A DNA stretch of 64,000 bases from Dictyobacter alpinus (GCF_003967575.1 NZ_BIFT01000001.1:2170001-2234000); one strand, 5' to 3'; shown: positions 9,001 to 19,099, counted from the first letter of the stretch. Numbers and translations are program-made. The notes: generated from the sequence alone by a model not told the origin.

Positions 9001-10743
9001 ATGAATACATCTGGGATTCAGCAGATGAACGATTTTTTTACGTCTTTGTCGGATGGCGTGATTATCTGTGATCCAAAAGGAAGAATTCAGCAGATGAATC
9101 CAGCCGCCATGGCCCTCTTTGAAATATCGTCTGTAGAGCCGTATCGGGATGTGCCTTATAAGGATTTTATTAGCCGCTATCATAGCCATGTTCCTGACTC
9201 GGTGAATAGGATAGAGGGAATAACGGTGGCTGAGGGTGAGAACCATGCGCCATTTAGCGATTGTACGCTCTTTACGGTGCCATCAGGACGTGAGATCTGT
9301 GTCAGTATCAGCCGTAATAAGATGACAGAGCGGGATGGGCAAGCACTGGCTACTGTCTATCTCTTGCATGATTTAACTGAGATTTATGAGGCTGCGTCCA
9401 ATTCAATGCGGGCGAATACTGCGATCTTCACGTTGATCAAGGCTATTGCCAGTATTCATAATTGTATCTATCAAACCTCAGGTGATAAGAATCGCCTCTT
9501 GCCAGAGTCGATCGATGTGATCGGTCAACAGATGACTGACTTGATCAGCCAGTTGCTCAAAACTCAGATGGTCTTACTGATGTCTTTTAAGCAACCTGAA
9601 CAGCGCATCCATTATGTGGCTTTGAGTGGCCTGACGGCAGAGCAAGTTCAGGTGCGTAAAGATCGGGATGAGCGCTATACCCTGGATGACTATCTGGATC
9701 AGGAGCAGATTGACCAGCTTAAGGCAGGGCAGACCATCTGTGTTGAACGACAACGCCAGCGCACTCCGTTCACGTTACCCAATGAGTCAATCAGATATAC
9801 TATCTGGGTCCCACTATTTGCGCAGGAACAATTTGCTGGCGCGCTGATCATTGCCATAGAGCGCGTATGTACGCCTCCAGAAAGGGATCTGATCAATGCG
9901 GTGGGGACGCTGATAACGATGATTATTGACTGCGTAAAGTTGATCACCAGTCTTAAAGGCGAGAATACGGAAGAGGTTGTGCTCCAGGAAACCAATCAGA
10001 TTATCAATGAATTTTTGAATCTTGCCAGCCATGAGTTAAGGACACCCCTGACGGTAACGATGGGTAATATTCAACTGGCCCTCAGACGGCTTGAGAAACT
10101 GAGAAGCCAGCTCGCAGGTCAGTCAGAGTTAGATACGCTCAGTCAGGAGATCGCACGCGTGCAAAATCCTTTGGAATATGCGACCCAGAGCACACGCCTG
10201 CATGAACGCATGATTAGCAATATTGTCGATGATTCACGGATTCAAGCCAATGAGCTGGAACTGCATATCAAGCAACACGATCTTATCGATCTGGTACAGA
10301 GAGTCGTCAGAAAATATCAGCAGCGCTATCTTGAGCGCAGCATTGAGATTGTGATTGATCCACCAACGACAACGCATATCAAGCTGGCAATAGACGCTGA
10401 CCGTATCAAGCAGGTCCTCCATACCTATTTGTCTAACGCTATCCGCCATTCGCCTCCGAGCCAGCCTGTAACGATCCGCATTGTGCTGGAGGAGCACCAG
10501 GTCACGGTCTCAGTCCATGATAATGGATCTGATATACCACCAGAAGATCAGCCGAATATCTGGAACCGCTTCTATCGGGCAAAGGGGACCGGAGTACAGA
10601 ATGAGCTGGATTTAAGCCAGGGGCTCAGCCTCTATCTCTGCCGTGCCTTGATCCATTTGCATCATGGCCAGGTTGGGGTCGAGAGTAGTCGCGGTCATGG
10701 CAAGACCTTCTGGTTTTCGCTGCCTCTGCCACTAGAGAATTAA
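9001..10743 (+). CDS. PAS-GAF sensor histidine kinase
   Basis: From the ATG at 9001 the protein has a PAS domain (about 8-125, SLSDGVIICDPKGRIQQMNP), a GAF-like domain (about 160-320), a HisKA domain with the phospho-acceptor in ASHELRTPLT near residue 344, and a HATPase domain (N box YLSNAIRHSPP, G1 VHDNGSDIPPE). The second glycine box is poor (LSQGLSLYLCRAL), so ATP binding may be weak. No membrane segment is seen; it is cytoplasmic. An in-frame ATG at 8920 would add 27 residues but has no ribosome site; 9001 is preceded by AAAGAGATGAGAG. No response regulator is adjacent. Its stop overlaps the end of the convergent TauE gene by four bases. Confidence 0.85.
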   Translation: MNTSGIQQMNDFFTSLSDGVIICDPKGRIQQMNPAAMALFEISSVEPYRDVPYKDFISRYHSHVPDSVNRIEGITVAEGENHAPFSDCTLFTVPSGREICVSISRNKMTERDGQALATVYLLHDLTEIYEAASNSMRANTAIFTLIKAIASIHNCIYQTSGDKNRLLPESIDVIGQQMTDLISQLLKTQMVLLMSFKQPEQRIHYVALSGLTAEQVQVRKDRDERYTLDDYLDQEQIDQLKAGQTICVERQRQRTPFTLPNESIRYTIWVPLFAQEQFAGALIIAIERVCTPPERDLINAVGTLITMIIDCVKLITSLKGENTEEVVLQETNQIINEFLNLASHELRTPLTVTMGNIQLALRRLEKLRSQLAGQSELDTLSQEIARVQNPLEYATQSTRLHERMISNIVDDSRIQANELELHIKQHDLIDLVQRVVRKYQQRYLERSIEIVIDPPTTTHIKLAIDADRIKQVLHTYLSNAIRHSPPSQPVTIRIVLEEHQVTVSVHDNGSDIPPEDQPNIWNRFYRAKGTGVQNELDLSQGLSLYLCRALIHLHHGQVGVESSRGHGKTFWFSLPLPLEN

Positions 10744-11588
10744 AGGGAGATACCCACGCCACGAAATATCATCTGCAGGGCGATCAGAGCCATGACTGGA
10801 ATAAAGATGAGGCGCAGGGTTTTATTACTCAGGTGCGTAAGCAGACGCGCTCCCAGGAAGGCTCCTACCAGCACACCTAACGCGACAGGGGCCGCGATTA
10901 GTGGGAGGATATCGCCACGGAAGAAGTAGATGCCCGCGCTGGCGGCGGCGGTCACACCAATCATGAAATTGCTGGTGGTGGTCGAAACCTTCATCGGCAA
11001 ACGCATAATCGTATCCAGGGCCAGTACCTTAAAGGTGCCACTACCAATCCCCAGTAAGCCTGAAATCAGGCCAGCCACATACATCATCACAAAACCATAT
11101 CCAGTACGAGTAACCTGGTAGGAAACAGTCTGGCCCAGATGTTGATCAGGATAACTACTGGCCAGATGCAGGTTGGTGGCCAGCTGATCATTATGGACAC
11201 CCTGCGGCAACTCTTCGCCCAGCTTAAAGATGATAGGCGCAACCGAGATCAACAAGATAACCCCAAAGATGATAAAGAGCAGTTGCGGTGCCAGCAAACC
11301 AGCAACAAAAGCGCCACTGACAGCTCCTACGGTGGTGGCAATCTCCAGAAACATGCCAATGCGCACATTCGAGAGATGGTCCCGCACATAGGCTGCGGCT
11401 GCCCCGCTGGAGGTGGCAATAACAGCCACGATACTGGCTCCAATGGCATATTGTATCGGCAGACCAAAAGCCAGCGTCAACAGGGGAACAATCAATACGC
11501 CACCACCAAGGCCCACAAGAGAACCAAGCACACCTGCCAGTACAGATCCGGCAAAAATCCCCATCATCGACAATAAAGAAACATCCAT
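10740..11588 (-). CDS. TauE/SafE-family sulfite/anion permease
   Basis: This 282-residue protein has about eight hydrophobic helices and the family's glycine-rich first repeat (GSLVGLGGGVLIVPLL, near 22-38). The matching second-half motif is SGLLGIGSGTFKVLAL near 176-190. Members export or import sulfite, sulfoacetate or related organosulfur anions across the cytoplasmic membrane. The start codon shares a base with the stop of the upstream DUF1634 gene (TAATG), so the two are translationally coupled. A second TauE/SafE protein lies at 58.8 kb without a DUF1634 partner. Confidence 0.88.
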   Translation of the reverse strand: MDVSLLSMMGIFAGSVLAGVLGSLVGLGGGVLIVPLLTLAFGLPIQYAIGASIVAVIATSSGAAAAYVRDHLSNVRIGMFLEIATTVGAVSGAFVAGLLAPQLLFIIFGVILLISVAPIIFKLGEELPQGVHNDQLATNLHLASSYPDQHLGQTVSYQVTRTGYGFVMMYVAGLISGLLGIGSGTFKVLALDTIMRLPMKVSTTTSNFMIGVTAAASAGIYFFRGDILPLIAAPVALGVLVGAFLGARLLTHLSNKTLRLIFIPVMALIALQMIFRGVGISL

Positions 11589-12040
11589 TACGCGCCCCCT
11601 TTTCCCAGGAAGAAGCTTACCAACAGGATCAGCAACACCAGGAGCGAGATCAGCGCGAATGTACGATCATGTTCAAGCGCAAAGCCAAGAATAGAGATGG
11701 CCACACGGACAACAGGGGTTGCGATCAATACAATCAGCCCGAGCGCGATAATAGCTTCTGGCTGGAAGGCCAGTACGCCTTGAAAAATCTGTATCAGTGT
11801 GTGAGGTATCTGGATGCCCGCCTGTCCGGACGGATGGAGAAAGTAGAGTCCTACCCCCAGCACAATAATGACCGCACTCACAAGCACACCTATCTGCAAC
11901 ACCCAGCCAATCACGACCATCAAACCAGCGTCCTCTATTGGCTGCTTATCATTCATTGCTGGTGGTACGACCGCCACCAAAGCCTGGGTATTTGTAATTT
12001 TACTGTTGTTTTTATGTATAGTTTCAGGTTGCTCTGACAT
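11588..12040 (-). CDS. DUF1634 membrane protein, TauE partner
   Basis: About 150 residues: a polar N-terminus, then three hydrophobic helices (WVLQIGVLVSAVIIVLGVGL; an FQPEAIIALGLIVLIATPVV block; LISLLVLLILLVSFFLG). The motif GLIVLIATPVVRVAIS is typical of DUF1634 proteins, which are commonly encoded next to TauE/SafE permeases and may be accessory subunits. The ATG at 12040 has an AGGT about ten bases upstream; a TTG at 12061 is also in frame but weaker. The stop overlaps the permease start by one base. Confidence 0.8.
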   Translation of the reverse strand: MSEQPETIHKNNSKITNTQALVAVVPPAMNDKQPIEDAGLMVVIGWVLQIGVLVSAVIIVLGVGLYFLHPSGQAGIQIPHTLIQIFQGVLAFQPEAIIALGLIVLIATPVVRVAISILGFALEHDRTFALISLLVLLILLVSFFLGKGGA

Positions 12041-12254
12041 ATCTATGTTACCTATTACCAATATTTTTTCCCTGCATAAATCAAACCTATAGCTTTAGGG
12101 GGAGAAAAAACGAATTAGCTTGCCTGGATGGCACTGCTAAATCCAAAGATATCTTTTTCAATAAGTCCTATATAAAGTATAGTTGATCTTTATTCATAAT
12201 ACAAATGAATGATTATAATATAAGTCATAATTAAAATGAATGATTTGAGCTAAT

Positions 12255-12515
12255 GGTCTGACTCACTTCATGTGATGGACTCTTCGCCCGCTACGCGGGC
12301 GGGTGGGGAGGAGGTTGCGGGGGCACAGCCCCCGAGCCCCCAGTCAAGGGGCTCGCCGCCCCTTGCATCCCCGCTTTACACACAATGTGGGTCAGACTAT
12401 TAGGACTCACTTTTTGTGATCGGGTGGGAGGGAGGAGGTTTCGGGAGCACGACCCTTTATCCGGGCTCGCCGCCCATTGCATCTTCGCTTTACACATAAT
12501 GGGGGTCAGACTATT
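12255..12515. repeat. Two imperfect tandem copies of a GC-rich intergenic repeat
   Basis: Two units (about 12255-12402 and 12389-12515) share, in order, GACTCACTT, TGTGAT, GGTGGG, GGAGGTT, GGGCTCGCCGCCC, TTGCATC, CGCTTTACACA and GGGTCAGACTATT. The first unit also contains small hairpins (GCCCGC-tac-GCGGGC; GGGGGC-aca-GCCCCC). It is non-coding and lies between divergent/tail ends of the DUF1634 and peptidase genes. Confidence 0.75.
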
Positions 12516-12556
12516 GGCTGTGTACTCATAAATCTAAAAGAGGACACAGCCAGTGC

Positions 12557-13753
12557 TTATCTGGATGGCAGCGGCGAGAGTAGACCAGCTAATAAGGCGG
12601 TGCGTTGAGGGATAGGCGAGAGCAGGACGTATTCATTGGAGGTATGCGCTCCCCCACCGATTGCGCCCAGTCCATCAATGGTTGGACAGCCTGCGGCGGC
12701 GGTATTACAGCAATCTGAGGCGCCTCCTCTGGTCTCGGGATCAAAGGGGGTGTGCAGGAGTTGTTCCGCTAACACCTGGGCGCGGGCGGCCAGGGCCAGG
12801 CTTTGTTCGGTGGCGACCATGGGTACCATGTAATCAGGTGCTGGCTCAAGCGTGAGTTTGACCCCAGGTACAAGCTGCTGCTGCAATAATTCATGCCAGC
12901 GCTGCTCTGTATCCGCACGATCTTCCGGCCTCAGGAAGCGTAGATCAAAGGTGATCTCGGCATAGTCTGAGACGATGTTGGGCATAGAGCCACCTTTAAT
13001 TGGACCTGCGTTGATAGTGGAGCCTTCGCGCCAGCCCATAAAGTTCTGAGCCTGCACAATCTGATGGGCCAGTTCCAGGACCGCATTACGACCACGCTCG
13101 GGATTACTACCGGCGTGGGCGGCCAGTCCTTCGGCGATCAGGCGATAGTGGACGCAACCTTTACGGCGCGTCACCACATTGCCAATCGAGCGCGCACCCT
13201 CCAGACCCAGTACATAGGGTTGCTCATCACGGGCCAACTGCCTGATAAAATCCACATGGTAGCGCGCAGAGATCTCTTCATCTGGAACAGATAGAAACAG
13301 GATTTTTGAAAAGTTCTGGAAGCGTTGCTGCTGGATAATTTCCAGCGCATAGATACCCTGAAGCAGGCCAGCCTTCATATCAACCGTACCGGGAGCATAA
13401 AACTTGTCCCCCTCCGTACGCATCTGCGCCGCCGCTGAGCCAACGGGATGGACCGTATCATGGTGCCCGATTAACAAATAGACTGGAGCCTGTGAATCGT
13501 TTCCTGTCAGAGTACCAAGTACGGCCTTGCCACGTGCATGCTCAATCATAACAGTCTGCATCCCCACGCGCCGCAACAATGTAGCTAAAGCGTCCGCCAT
13601 CGCATGTAATCCAGCCGCATGGTCTGAAGGCGAATCTATCGCGCACAGCATCTGCAAATCCTGCACATAACGCGGCATGATTCCTTCAATGTAGGACACA
13701 CCATCCACCACCAGGGCCGCGACACCATCTTGTATCTCATTTGGATGAAACAT
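12557..13753 (-). CDS. M20-family metallopeptidase (CPG2/ArgE-like)
   Basis: This 398-residue protein has the full M20 metal set: IGHHDTVHP (first His, near 98), GTVDMKAG (bridging Asp, near 131), SVPDEEI (catalytic Glu and ligand, near 166), LGLEGAR (acidic ligand, near 195) and GGGAHTSNE (last His, near 376). The lid/dimerisation domain lies between about 205 and 320 (HYRLIAEGLAAHAGSNPERG). Such enzymes cleave C-terminal glutamate or N-acyl amino acids, using two zinc ions in the cytoplasm. The exact substrate cannot be assigned. It appears monocistronic. Confidence 0.88.
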   Translation of the reverse strand: MFHPNEIQDGVAALVVDGVSYIEGIMPRYVQDLQMLCAIDSPSDHAAGLHAMADALATLLRRVGMQTVMIEHARGKAVLGTLTGNDSQAPVYLLIGHHDTVHPVGSAAAQMRTEGDKFYAPGTVDMKAGLLQGIYALEIIQQQRFQNFSKILFLSVPDEEISARYHVDFIRQLARDEQPYVLGLEGARSIGNVVTRRKGCVHYRLIAEGLAAHAGSNPERGRNAVLELAHQIVQAQNFMGWREGSTINAGPIKGGSMPNIVSDYAEITFDLRFLRPEDRADTEQRWHELLQQQLVPGVKLTLEPAPDYMVPMVATEQSLALAARAQVLAEQLLHTPFDPETRGGASDCCNTAAAGCPTIDGLGAIGGGAHTSNEYVLLSPIPQRTALLAGLLSPLPSR

Positions 13754-14191
13754 AACACCTGCTTTCTCTAAATCGCCAACATATAGGTATCACCACCAAC
13801 GCCATCAGGTATATACATGACACGTACCAGGGATCGGAAAAAGATAAAGCATATGAAGCATCGTTGCATCAATTGCATTATCGACACACTCTTATTCATC
13901 ACTATCTCATACATGAGGCAGATACTCTGAGTTTGAGCACTTTTCAGCAACTATCAAAAGGTATTTACAGCAAATCAGGCCCGCTAAAAGATGAGATTAT
14001 CCAGATCAGAGCAAACGATAGATAGACGATGGTTAACGATCTCAAAGAATACATGTCTACAATTTATAATCTGGATAGGTGTAAAAGCTTCATGGGATTA
14101 TATCAATAGGATCTCAGCACAAGCTTCATGCAAAAATAGTGGAGACATACAGCGGACCCATCAGGAAACAGAATTATGATGAGGAGAAGTA
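13754..14191. other. Intergenic region, nothing distinct
   Basis: About 440 bases separate the divergently transcribed peptidase and TetR genes and should hold both promoters. No operator-like palindrome or strong -35/-10 pair was found by eye. Confidence 0.4.
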
Positions 14192-14773
14192 ATGGAGAAG
14201 GCCTCACAGACGGCAATTCGGATTCTAGAAGCGTTCTTAAAACTTGCCGATGAGCGCGGCATCAAAGCAACGACCACACGCGCCATTGCAGAAGAGGCGG
14301 GAGTCAACGAGGTCACTATTTTTCGTATTTTTAAAGACAAGGAAAACTTGATGCGTCAGGCATATGAGCATTTTTCCCCCGGAAAGCGTATTGTTGCCTA
14401 TCAGCTTGCGATAGATACTTCCACAGCCGCGCAAACAAGGTCTGGATTGATAGAATGCATGAAATTTTTGCGTACTATTTTCAGTGAACATCCTCAATTG
14501 TTACTCTCAGGCGTGAGAGATTATCGGCGTTTCTCTACTTTGCACGATGAAATGGCCTTCCATGCACTGGCAGCCTGCCAACTCGTCACCCAGGCATTGA
14601 AACAGGCGGCCCCGATGTTACGTCCAGGTATCGATATTGAGAGCGCCACATTCAGCTTATTAGGCTTCCTCTACACCACCGTTTCCTGGCAACATCAAGG
14701 CTGGTTGCAGATGACAAACGAGAAGTGGAATGACAGACTAGAAAGCGCGATTGATATCCTTATGGCCCCCTAA
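14192..14773 (+). CDS. TetR/AcrR-family transcriptional regulator
   Basis: This 193-residue protein has an N-terminal TetR helix-turn-helix (about 8-55: TTRAIAEEAGVNEVTIFRIF, then KDKENLM) and an all-helical ligand-binding C-terminal part. A clean ribosome site (GAGGAGAAGTA) precedes the ATG. The target may be the divergent peptidase gene or itself; no clear operator is visible. It is not closely similar to the TetR at 26.6 kb beyond the DNA-binding domain. Confidence 0.85.
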   Translation: MEKASQTAIRILEAFLKLADERGIKATTTRAIAEEAGVNEVTIFRIFKDKENLMRQAYEHFSPGKRIVAYQLAIDTSTAAQTRSGLIECMKFLRTIFSEHPQLLLSGVRDYRRFSTLHDEMAFHALAACQLVTQALKQAAPMLRPGIDIESATFSLLGFLYTTVSWQHQGWLQMTNEKWNDRLESAIDILMAP

Positions 14774-14910
14774 AATGTTCATCTCTTAAATCCCTCGACC
14801 TCCCATCTCGCACACATGAACCATGTAAATGATATGTCTCGGGCTTCTTACGTTCTTATTCTTATGTTATATAGTGCCGCCAACCAAAACGTTGCTAAGC
14901 GATTATGCAT

Positions 14911-15153
14911 GAAGAACCAAGATTGGTGTAGGCGCCACAGGCATGCGATGAAGCAACCGAACAACGTGTCGATGTGAGGGCGATCATGCTCGTAAACAGG
15001 GACATTGGCATCAAGCGAGGAGACGGCAATCCCCTTGCGGGTTGCCGTCTCCTCGCTCCATATGAAGGTTCCTGAGCATGATCATGTTGGGGCTGAAAGG
15101 TCGCTACGTACGATCGGCCTCGCGTCTGGCGCTTACACCAATCATGTTTCTTC
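14911..15153. repeat. 243-bp imperfect palindromic element
   Basis: Terminal inverted repeats of about 27 bp match at about 24 positions (GAAGAA..A.GATTGGTGTA.GCGCCA). An inner pair GATCATGCTC/GAGCATGATC and a perfect central stem (15014-15029 with 15042-15057) complete the fold. No ORF spans it. It is a MITE-like or very large hairpin element. Confidence 0.75.
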
Positions 15154-15168
15154 GACCAGGATTATTTA

Positions 15169-16911
15169 TTATGGGGTGTTGCGCATGAAGATGCGCACAA
15201 TGGGGTGGTCGAAGATAGAGAAACTGGGATCGGCATCGCTGTCGTTGAAGGTGATGCCGAACAGGTTGGGGTGATTTTCGAATTGGGCGATTAGATGGAA
15301 GCCGAGTTGGCCGTGCAAGAGCCGTTCATAATAGCGTGACGTGAACGGATAGCGCTGTGGCAGGTGCAGAGCCGGTTGGATGGAGCGGTCCGAAGTGATG
15401 ATCAGGAGATCAGACTTCTGCAGCATGCTCATGATAAATTGCGCCTTTTCAGGGGTATCTTCTGCCAGCATATTCAGGCCGGGCGCAAGTAGATGATAGG
15501 TCGGGGTGGGATAGGCACCATTATCTCCAACCGGGATGACCACATCACCTTGCTCATAGCTGATGGTGCTCGCAGGCTTGATGTGCGCATATATCCAATG
15601 GGACGCCTGGATTAATGTGTTCGGCTGACTGTAGATATTCAGCATTGCCAGGCCTTGAAACGCGGTGGCCAGGACAACTAGACTGATCAGGCTATATCCA
15701 AACCATGTCAATGATCTTTGGGTGGAGCTTTCCTTTCTTCGTAAAAAGCGTAGAAAAGCGAATAAGCCTCCCGCCGCTAACAAGGTCAACACAGGATAGA
15801 TCGGCAACATATAGCGCACATATTTGACATATAGCCCACCAGTAATGGCTCCATAGATAAGCACCCAGGACAACGGTATGAGCCAGAGAATCATCTTACG
15901 CCTTACTGTGACATATAGCATCCAGAGCAGCCCCAGTGAGGCTGTAAGGCCCAGGAGAGGGCCCAGTCCCCAGAGAAGGATATCTTGTATCTGATAGAGA
16001 TAGGGGGTGTTGTAGGCGAACTGTATGGTGTAGGAGAGGAGAAGTTTGCCAATCGACATATTGCCTTGCTCGGAAAGCTGGTACAAAAAATTATGTCGAT
16101 CTAATAGCGCATATGGCATGGCCAGCATGAAAGTCCAACCGGTCGCACCCACGACCAGGACCAGCAGGTGTACCGCTGAAACCAGGCTATGCCGTCGCCA
16201 GCGTAACACTATCGCGATGAATATAGGAATAGCCAGCGGGGCCGCACTGGTTTTGGTGGCCATCCCCAGGCCATAGCCCAGTCCTATCAGTAGCGCCGCC
16301 CGAGACGGGACATGTCCATCGACCAGCGCCACACAGCCCGCCAGGGTCAACATCACAAAAAAGAGTAGCATTGTGTCGACAGTACAGTAATGTGACTGCT
16401 GCAACTGTAACGGCGTAAACGTCACCAATACAGCTACCAGTAGGGCCATAGCCCATGGCGAACCACTTTGATCCACATGATCCGCGTGCTCTGAACGTAC
16501 CAGATGCCATCCCATCCAGGCTGTCAGCAGGATAGTGCCACAATCCAGCACCGACGACACCACCCGTCCCAGTAGCGCAAGATGTTCAAAGGAGACAAAA
16601 TCGGGCATAAAGATGGTCAATACATGAGCCAGGAAAGCCATCAGATAAATCGGAAAAGAACCATACGCGAAAAAGTGGGGATTAAGCGGAGAATTTGCCG
16701 CATCCAGGAATTGTCCCAGGCTCTGAGGCCAATGGACCTGCTGGGAAGATACAATGATAAAAGGCTCATCTGGATGAAACCGATAGCCTTGATCCCAATT
16801 CAATCCATAGAGCCGCATAGCCAGTCCCATCACGGCCAGCATACAAATAGCTATCTTCGGCCAGCAAACCTTTTTCCCCAGGCCATCCCGTCCCTTGAGC
16901 ACGAATTTCAT
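15169..16911 (-). CDS. Membrane glycosyltransferase of the GT39/PMT-like (GT-C) type
   Basis: About 580 residues with roughly eleven hydrophobic helices. The first extracytoplasmic loop holds the HPDEPF acidic motif (near residue 47) expected for GT-C enzymes, which move sugars from polyprenyl-phosphate carriers to proteins or lipids outside the membrane. A soluble C-terminal part (about 450-580) follows. The ATG at 16911 is chosen because GGAGGTGA lies 8 bases upstream; a GTG at 16947 is also in frame. The acceptor is unknown. It is monocistronic. Confidence 0.8.
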   Translation of the reverse strand: MKFVLKGRDGLGKKVCWPKIAICMLAVMGLAMRLYGLNWDQGYRFHPDEPFIIVSSQQVHWPQSLGQFLDAANSPLNPHFFAYGSFPIYLMAFLAHVLTIFMPDFVSFEHLALLGRVVSSVLDCGTILLTAWMGWHLVRSEHADHVDQSGSPWAMALLVAVLVTFTPLQLQQSHYCTVDTMLLFFVMLTLAGCVALVDGHVPSRAALLIGLGYGLGMATKTSAAPLAIPIFIAIVLRWRRHSLVSAVHLLVLVVGATGWTFMLAMPYALLDRHNFLYQLSEQGNMSIGKLLLSYTIQFAYNTPYLYQIQDILLWGLGPLLGLTASLGLLWMLYVTVRRKMILWLIPLSWVLIYGAITGGLYVKYVRYMLPIYPVLTLLAAGGLFAFLRFLRRKESSTQRSLTWFGYSLISLVVLATAFQGLAMLNIYSQPNTLIQASHWIYAHIKPASTISYEQGDVVIPVGDNGAYPTPTYHLLAPGLNMLAEDTPEKAQFIMSMLQKSDLLIITSDRSIQPALHLPQRYPFTSRYYERLLHGQLGFHLIAQFENHPNLFGITFNDSDADPSFSIFDHPIVRIFMRNTP

Positions 16912-17268
16912 CAAACGACTCACCTCCACACCCCCCTTCCTTGCCACACATCATATCCCTATGCAAATTATAAAGGATCGCTCAAATAGCACACATGTTA
17001 CGCAGAGACGACTTCTTTATTTCTTAGCATTTTTCTGACGAAGGTGAATCGCATATGTGGCTATAAGGGTGTACAATATTTAATAAGCTTTGCTTGTCTA
17101 AATTATGGAGCGAGTAATATTACTGCAGAAAAATCAGTACCCGTATGCACCTGGCTATTACGTAGTAGAAGGTAGAATGGGTTAAAAGGCTGGTTGTATC
17201 TTTCTGTCTCGTTCACGACATAAAAAAATCATTGCGCTACAGGCAAAACATATTATAAAGGAGTAATT
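16912..17268. other. Intergenic region between divergent genes
   Basis: About 350 AT-rich bases between the glycosyltransferase and the low-complexity protein. It must hold both promoters, but none is clear by eye. A good ribosome site (AAAGGAG) precedes 17269. Confidence 0.4.
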
Positions 17269-17760
17269 ATGGCTCGGGACCAAAAAGCAAGAAATAAATC
17301 ATCCCAGACTTCAGCGAAGGCAGCCAAACCTGTTGTGAAACCTGCCCCTCAGACGGTGACGGAAAATCCTACTGCTCAGACGGTTGCAGAGGCACCTGCC
17401 CCTCAGACGGTGGCGGAAAATCCTATTCGCGAGGAGACTCAGAATCCTACGGATGTGACGTTGGTGAAAGAGGAACAGCATCAGGAGCAGGTGGTGACCA
17501 CGGTGCAACCAAGCTGGCCCAGTTGGCCGACATCTAAGCCTGGACCAACCACCATGCCACCGCCTCAGGGAATGCGTCCATTGAATGCCTATCGTCGCGA
17601 ACAGGTGGTAGAGGTTGGCTATAATCAGGAGACTGGTAAGCCTATCGATGCCAGTCCGATGCGCCCAATGCCTGATCCAGATCTGAAGGATGCTGTTAGT
17701 TTCGATCAGAAACCTCGGACAGGACAGGATGTGCTGGGTAAGCGTAAACAGCGCCTATAA
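17269..17760 (+). CDS. Hypothetical low-complexity protein with internal repeats
   Basis: 163 residues, rich in Pro, Gln, Lys, Thr and Val. Residues about 26-55 repeat the unit APQTV-E-P three times. Two tryptophans lie in PSWPSWP near 83. The C-terminal half (RPLNAYRREQVVEVGYNQET, about 103-122) is more regular and may fold. There is no signal peptide or membrane helix. It is not recognised; the strong ribosome site and biased codon use support a real gene. Confidence 0.65.
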   Translation: MARDQKARNKSSQTSAKAAKPVVKPAPQTVTENPTAQTVAEAPAPQTVAENPIREETQNPTDVTLVKEEQHQEQVVTTVQPSWPSWPTSKPGPTTMPPPQGMRPLNAYRREQVVEVGYNQETGKPIDASPMRPMPDPDLKDAVSFDQKPRTGQDVLGKRKQRL

Positions 17761-17989
17761 CGCTGTACTACGGGCCGTTGCTAGTGGCATCTATGGATGC
17801 TTTCGACCCGGCGAATAGCTAACTTTTTTCCATGGATGGATACTGGCCGCTGCCATCATTCTGAGTCGCAGCTTCTTCTATAACTCACACATAGATCGAA
17901 GAACTTCGCTCAATGGATAGATGACAGCGGCATTATTGTATCTTCTCTTTATGACGCCGAATAATACAAATAAAGGAGTTTTTATTATT

Positions 17990-19099
17990 ATGCAGTCGGA
18001 GCAGATAACTACTTTGCGTTATGCGCTTATTGGAGCGGGTGCCGGTGTGTTCAATATGCATCGGAGCGCCCTGAAATTGCCGGGTATGAAGGTGGTTGCC
18101 GTCTCAGATATTAATCCTGAACTGGGACAGCAGCGGGCCGCTGAATTACAGTGTCCTTTTTATGTGGATCATCAGCAACTTTTGACCGAAGTACGACCAG
18201 ATGTAGTGGTGGTGATGACACCCCATCCTTTTCATGCGCGTATCGCGATCGATTGTTTACAGGCCGGTAGCCATGTACTGGTGGAGAAGCCAATGGCGGT
18301 CCAGGTCGCGGAAGCCGATGCGATGGTTGAAGCATCCGAGCGCGCGCGCAGAACCGTAGGCGTGATTTTTCAGCAGCGCTTCCGGCCTGAGATTCGGGCC
18401 GCCCGCCAGTTGATCCAGGATGGCAAGCTTGGCCACATCCAACACGTCACCATGTCCGCCGTCTGGACACGTACCGCGCGCTACTATCAGTCCGCTGGCT
18501 GGCGTGGAACCTGGAAAGGCGAAGGCGGTGGCGTGTTGATGAATCAGGCTCCCCACCAACTGGACCTACTATGCCATCTGGTTGGACAGCCCGCCCGCGT
18601 GTTTGCCTGGACACGGCGTTTACTACACGCTATCGAGACCGAAGATACCGTAGAAGCCACCCTGGAATGGCCCGATGGGGCGCTCGGCTCACTCCATATC
18701 AGTACTGCCGAAGCCGATCAATCTGAATACCTCAAGATCGTCGGAACCCATGGACAGCTAGAGATCCAGGGTGGCCAACTCAAAGCCCACGGACTGGAAG
18801 AGGATATCACCAGCTTTGTCGCCACCTCACCCAAAGCCATGGCCACCCCTGCCAGCCACGACCTGCCAATCACCCTCGACCAGAGCCAGATTGGCAACCA
18901 CGAAACCGTCTACCGTGCCTTTAACACCGCCATACTCACCAACACCCCCTTCACATCCGGCGGAGCCCAGGGCATCATGGCTCTCGAACTGGCCAACGCC
19001 TGCATCTACTCCAACTACACCCGCAGTCCCGTCGAACTCCCCCTCGACCGCCAGAAATACGCCACCCTCCTCACACAACTCGCCGACAAAACCATCTAA
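17990..19099 (+). CDS. Gfo/Idh/MocA-family NAD(P)-dependent oxidoreductase
   Basis: From the ATG at 17990 (AAAGGAG upstream) the protein is about 370 residues. The N-terminal Rossmann fold shows IGAGAGVFN near 15 and the acidic end of strand 2 (VVAVSDIN, near 36). The family's EKP motif is in HVLVEKPMAV near 100, and the catalytic Lys region is followed by GVLMNQAPHQLDLLCHLVG near 185 with the conserved Asp/His. Such enzymes oxidise or reduce sugars, inositols or related alcohols. The substrate is unknown. Upstream in-frame ATGs (17921, 17951) lack ribosome sites. Confidence 0.88.
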   Translation: MQSEQITTLRYALIGAGAGVFNMHRSALKLPGMKVVAVSDINPELGQQRAAELQCPFYVDHQQLLTEVRPDVVVVMTPHPFHARIAIDCLQAGSHVLVEKPMAVQVAEADAMVEASERARRTVGVIFQQRFRPEIRAARQLIQDGKLGHIQHVTMSAVWTRTARYYQSAGWRGTWKGEGGGVLMNQAPHQLDLLCHLVGQPARVFAWTRRLLHAIETEDTVEATLEWPDGALGSLHISTAEADQSEYLKIVGTHGQLEIQGGQLKAHGLEEDITSFVATSPKAMATPASHDLPITLDQSQIGNHETVYRAFNTAILTNTPFTSGGAQGIMALELANACIYSNYTRSPVELPLDRQKYATLLTQLADKTI

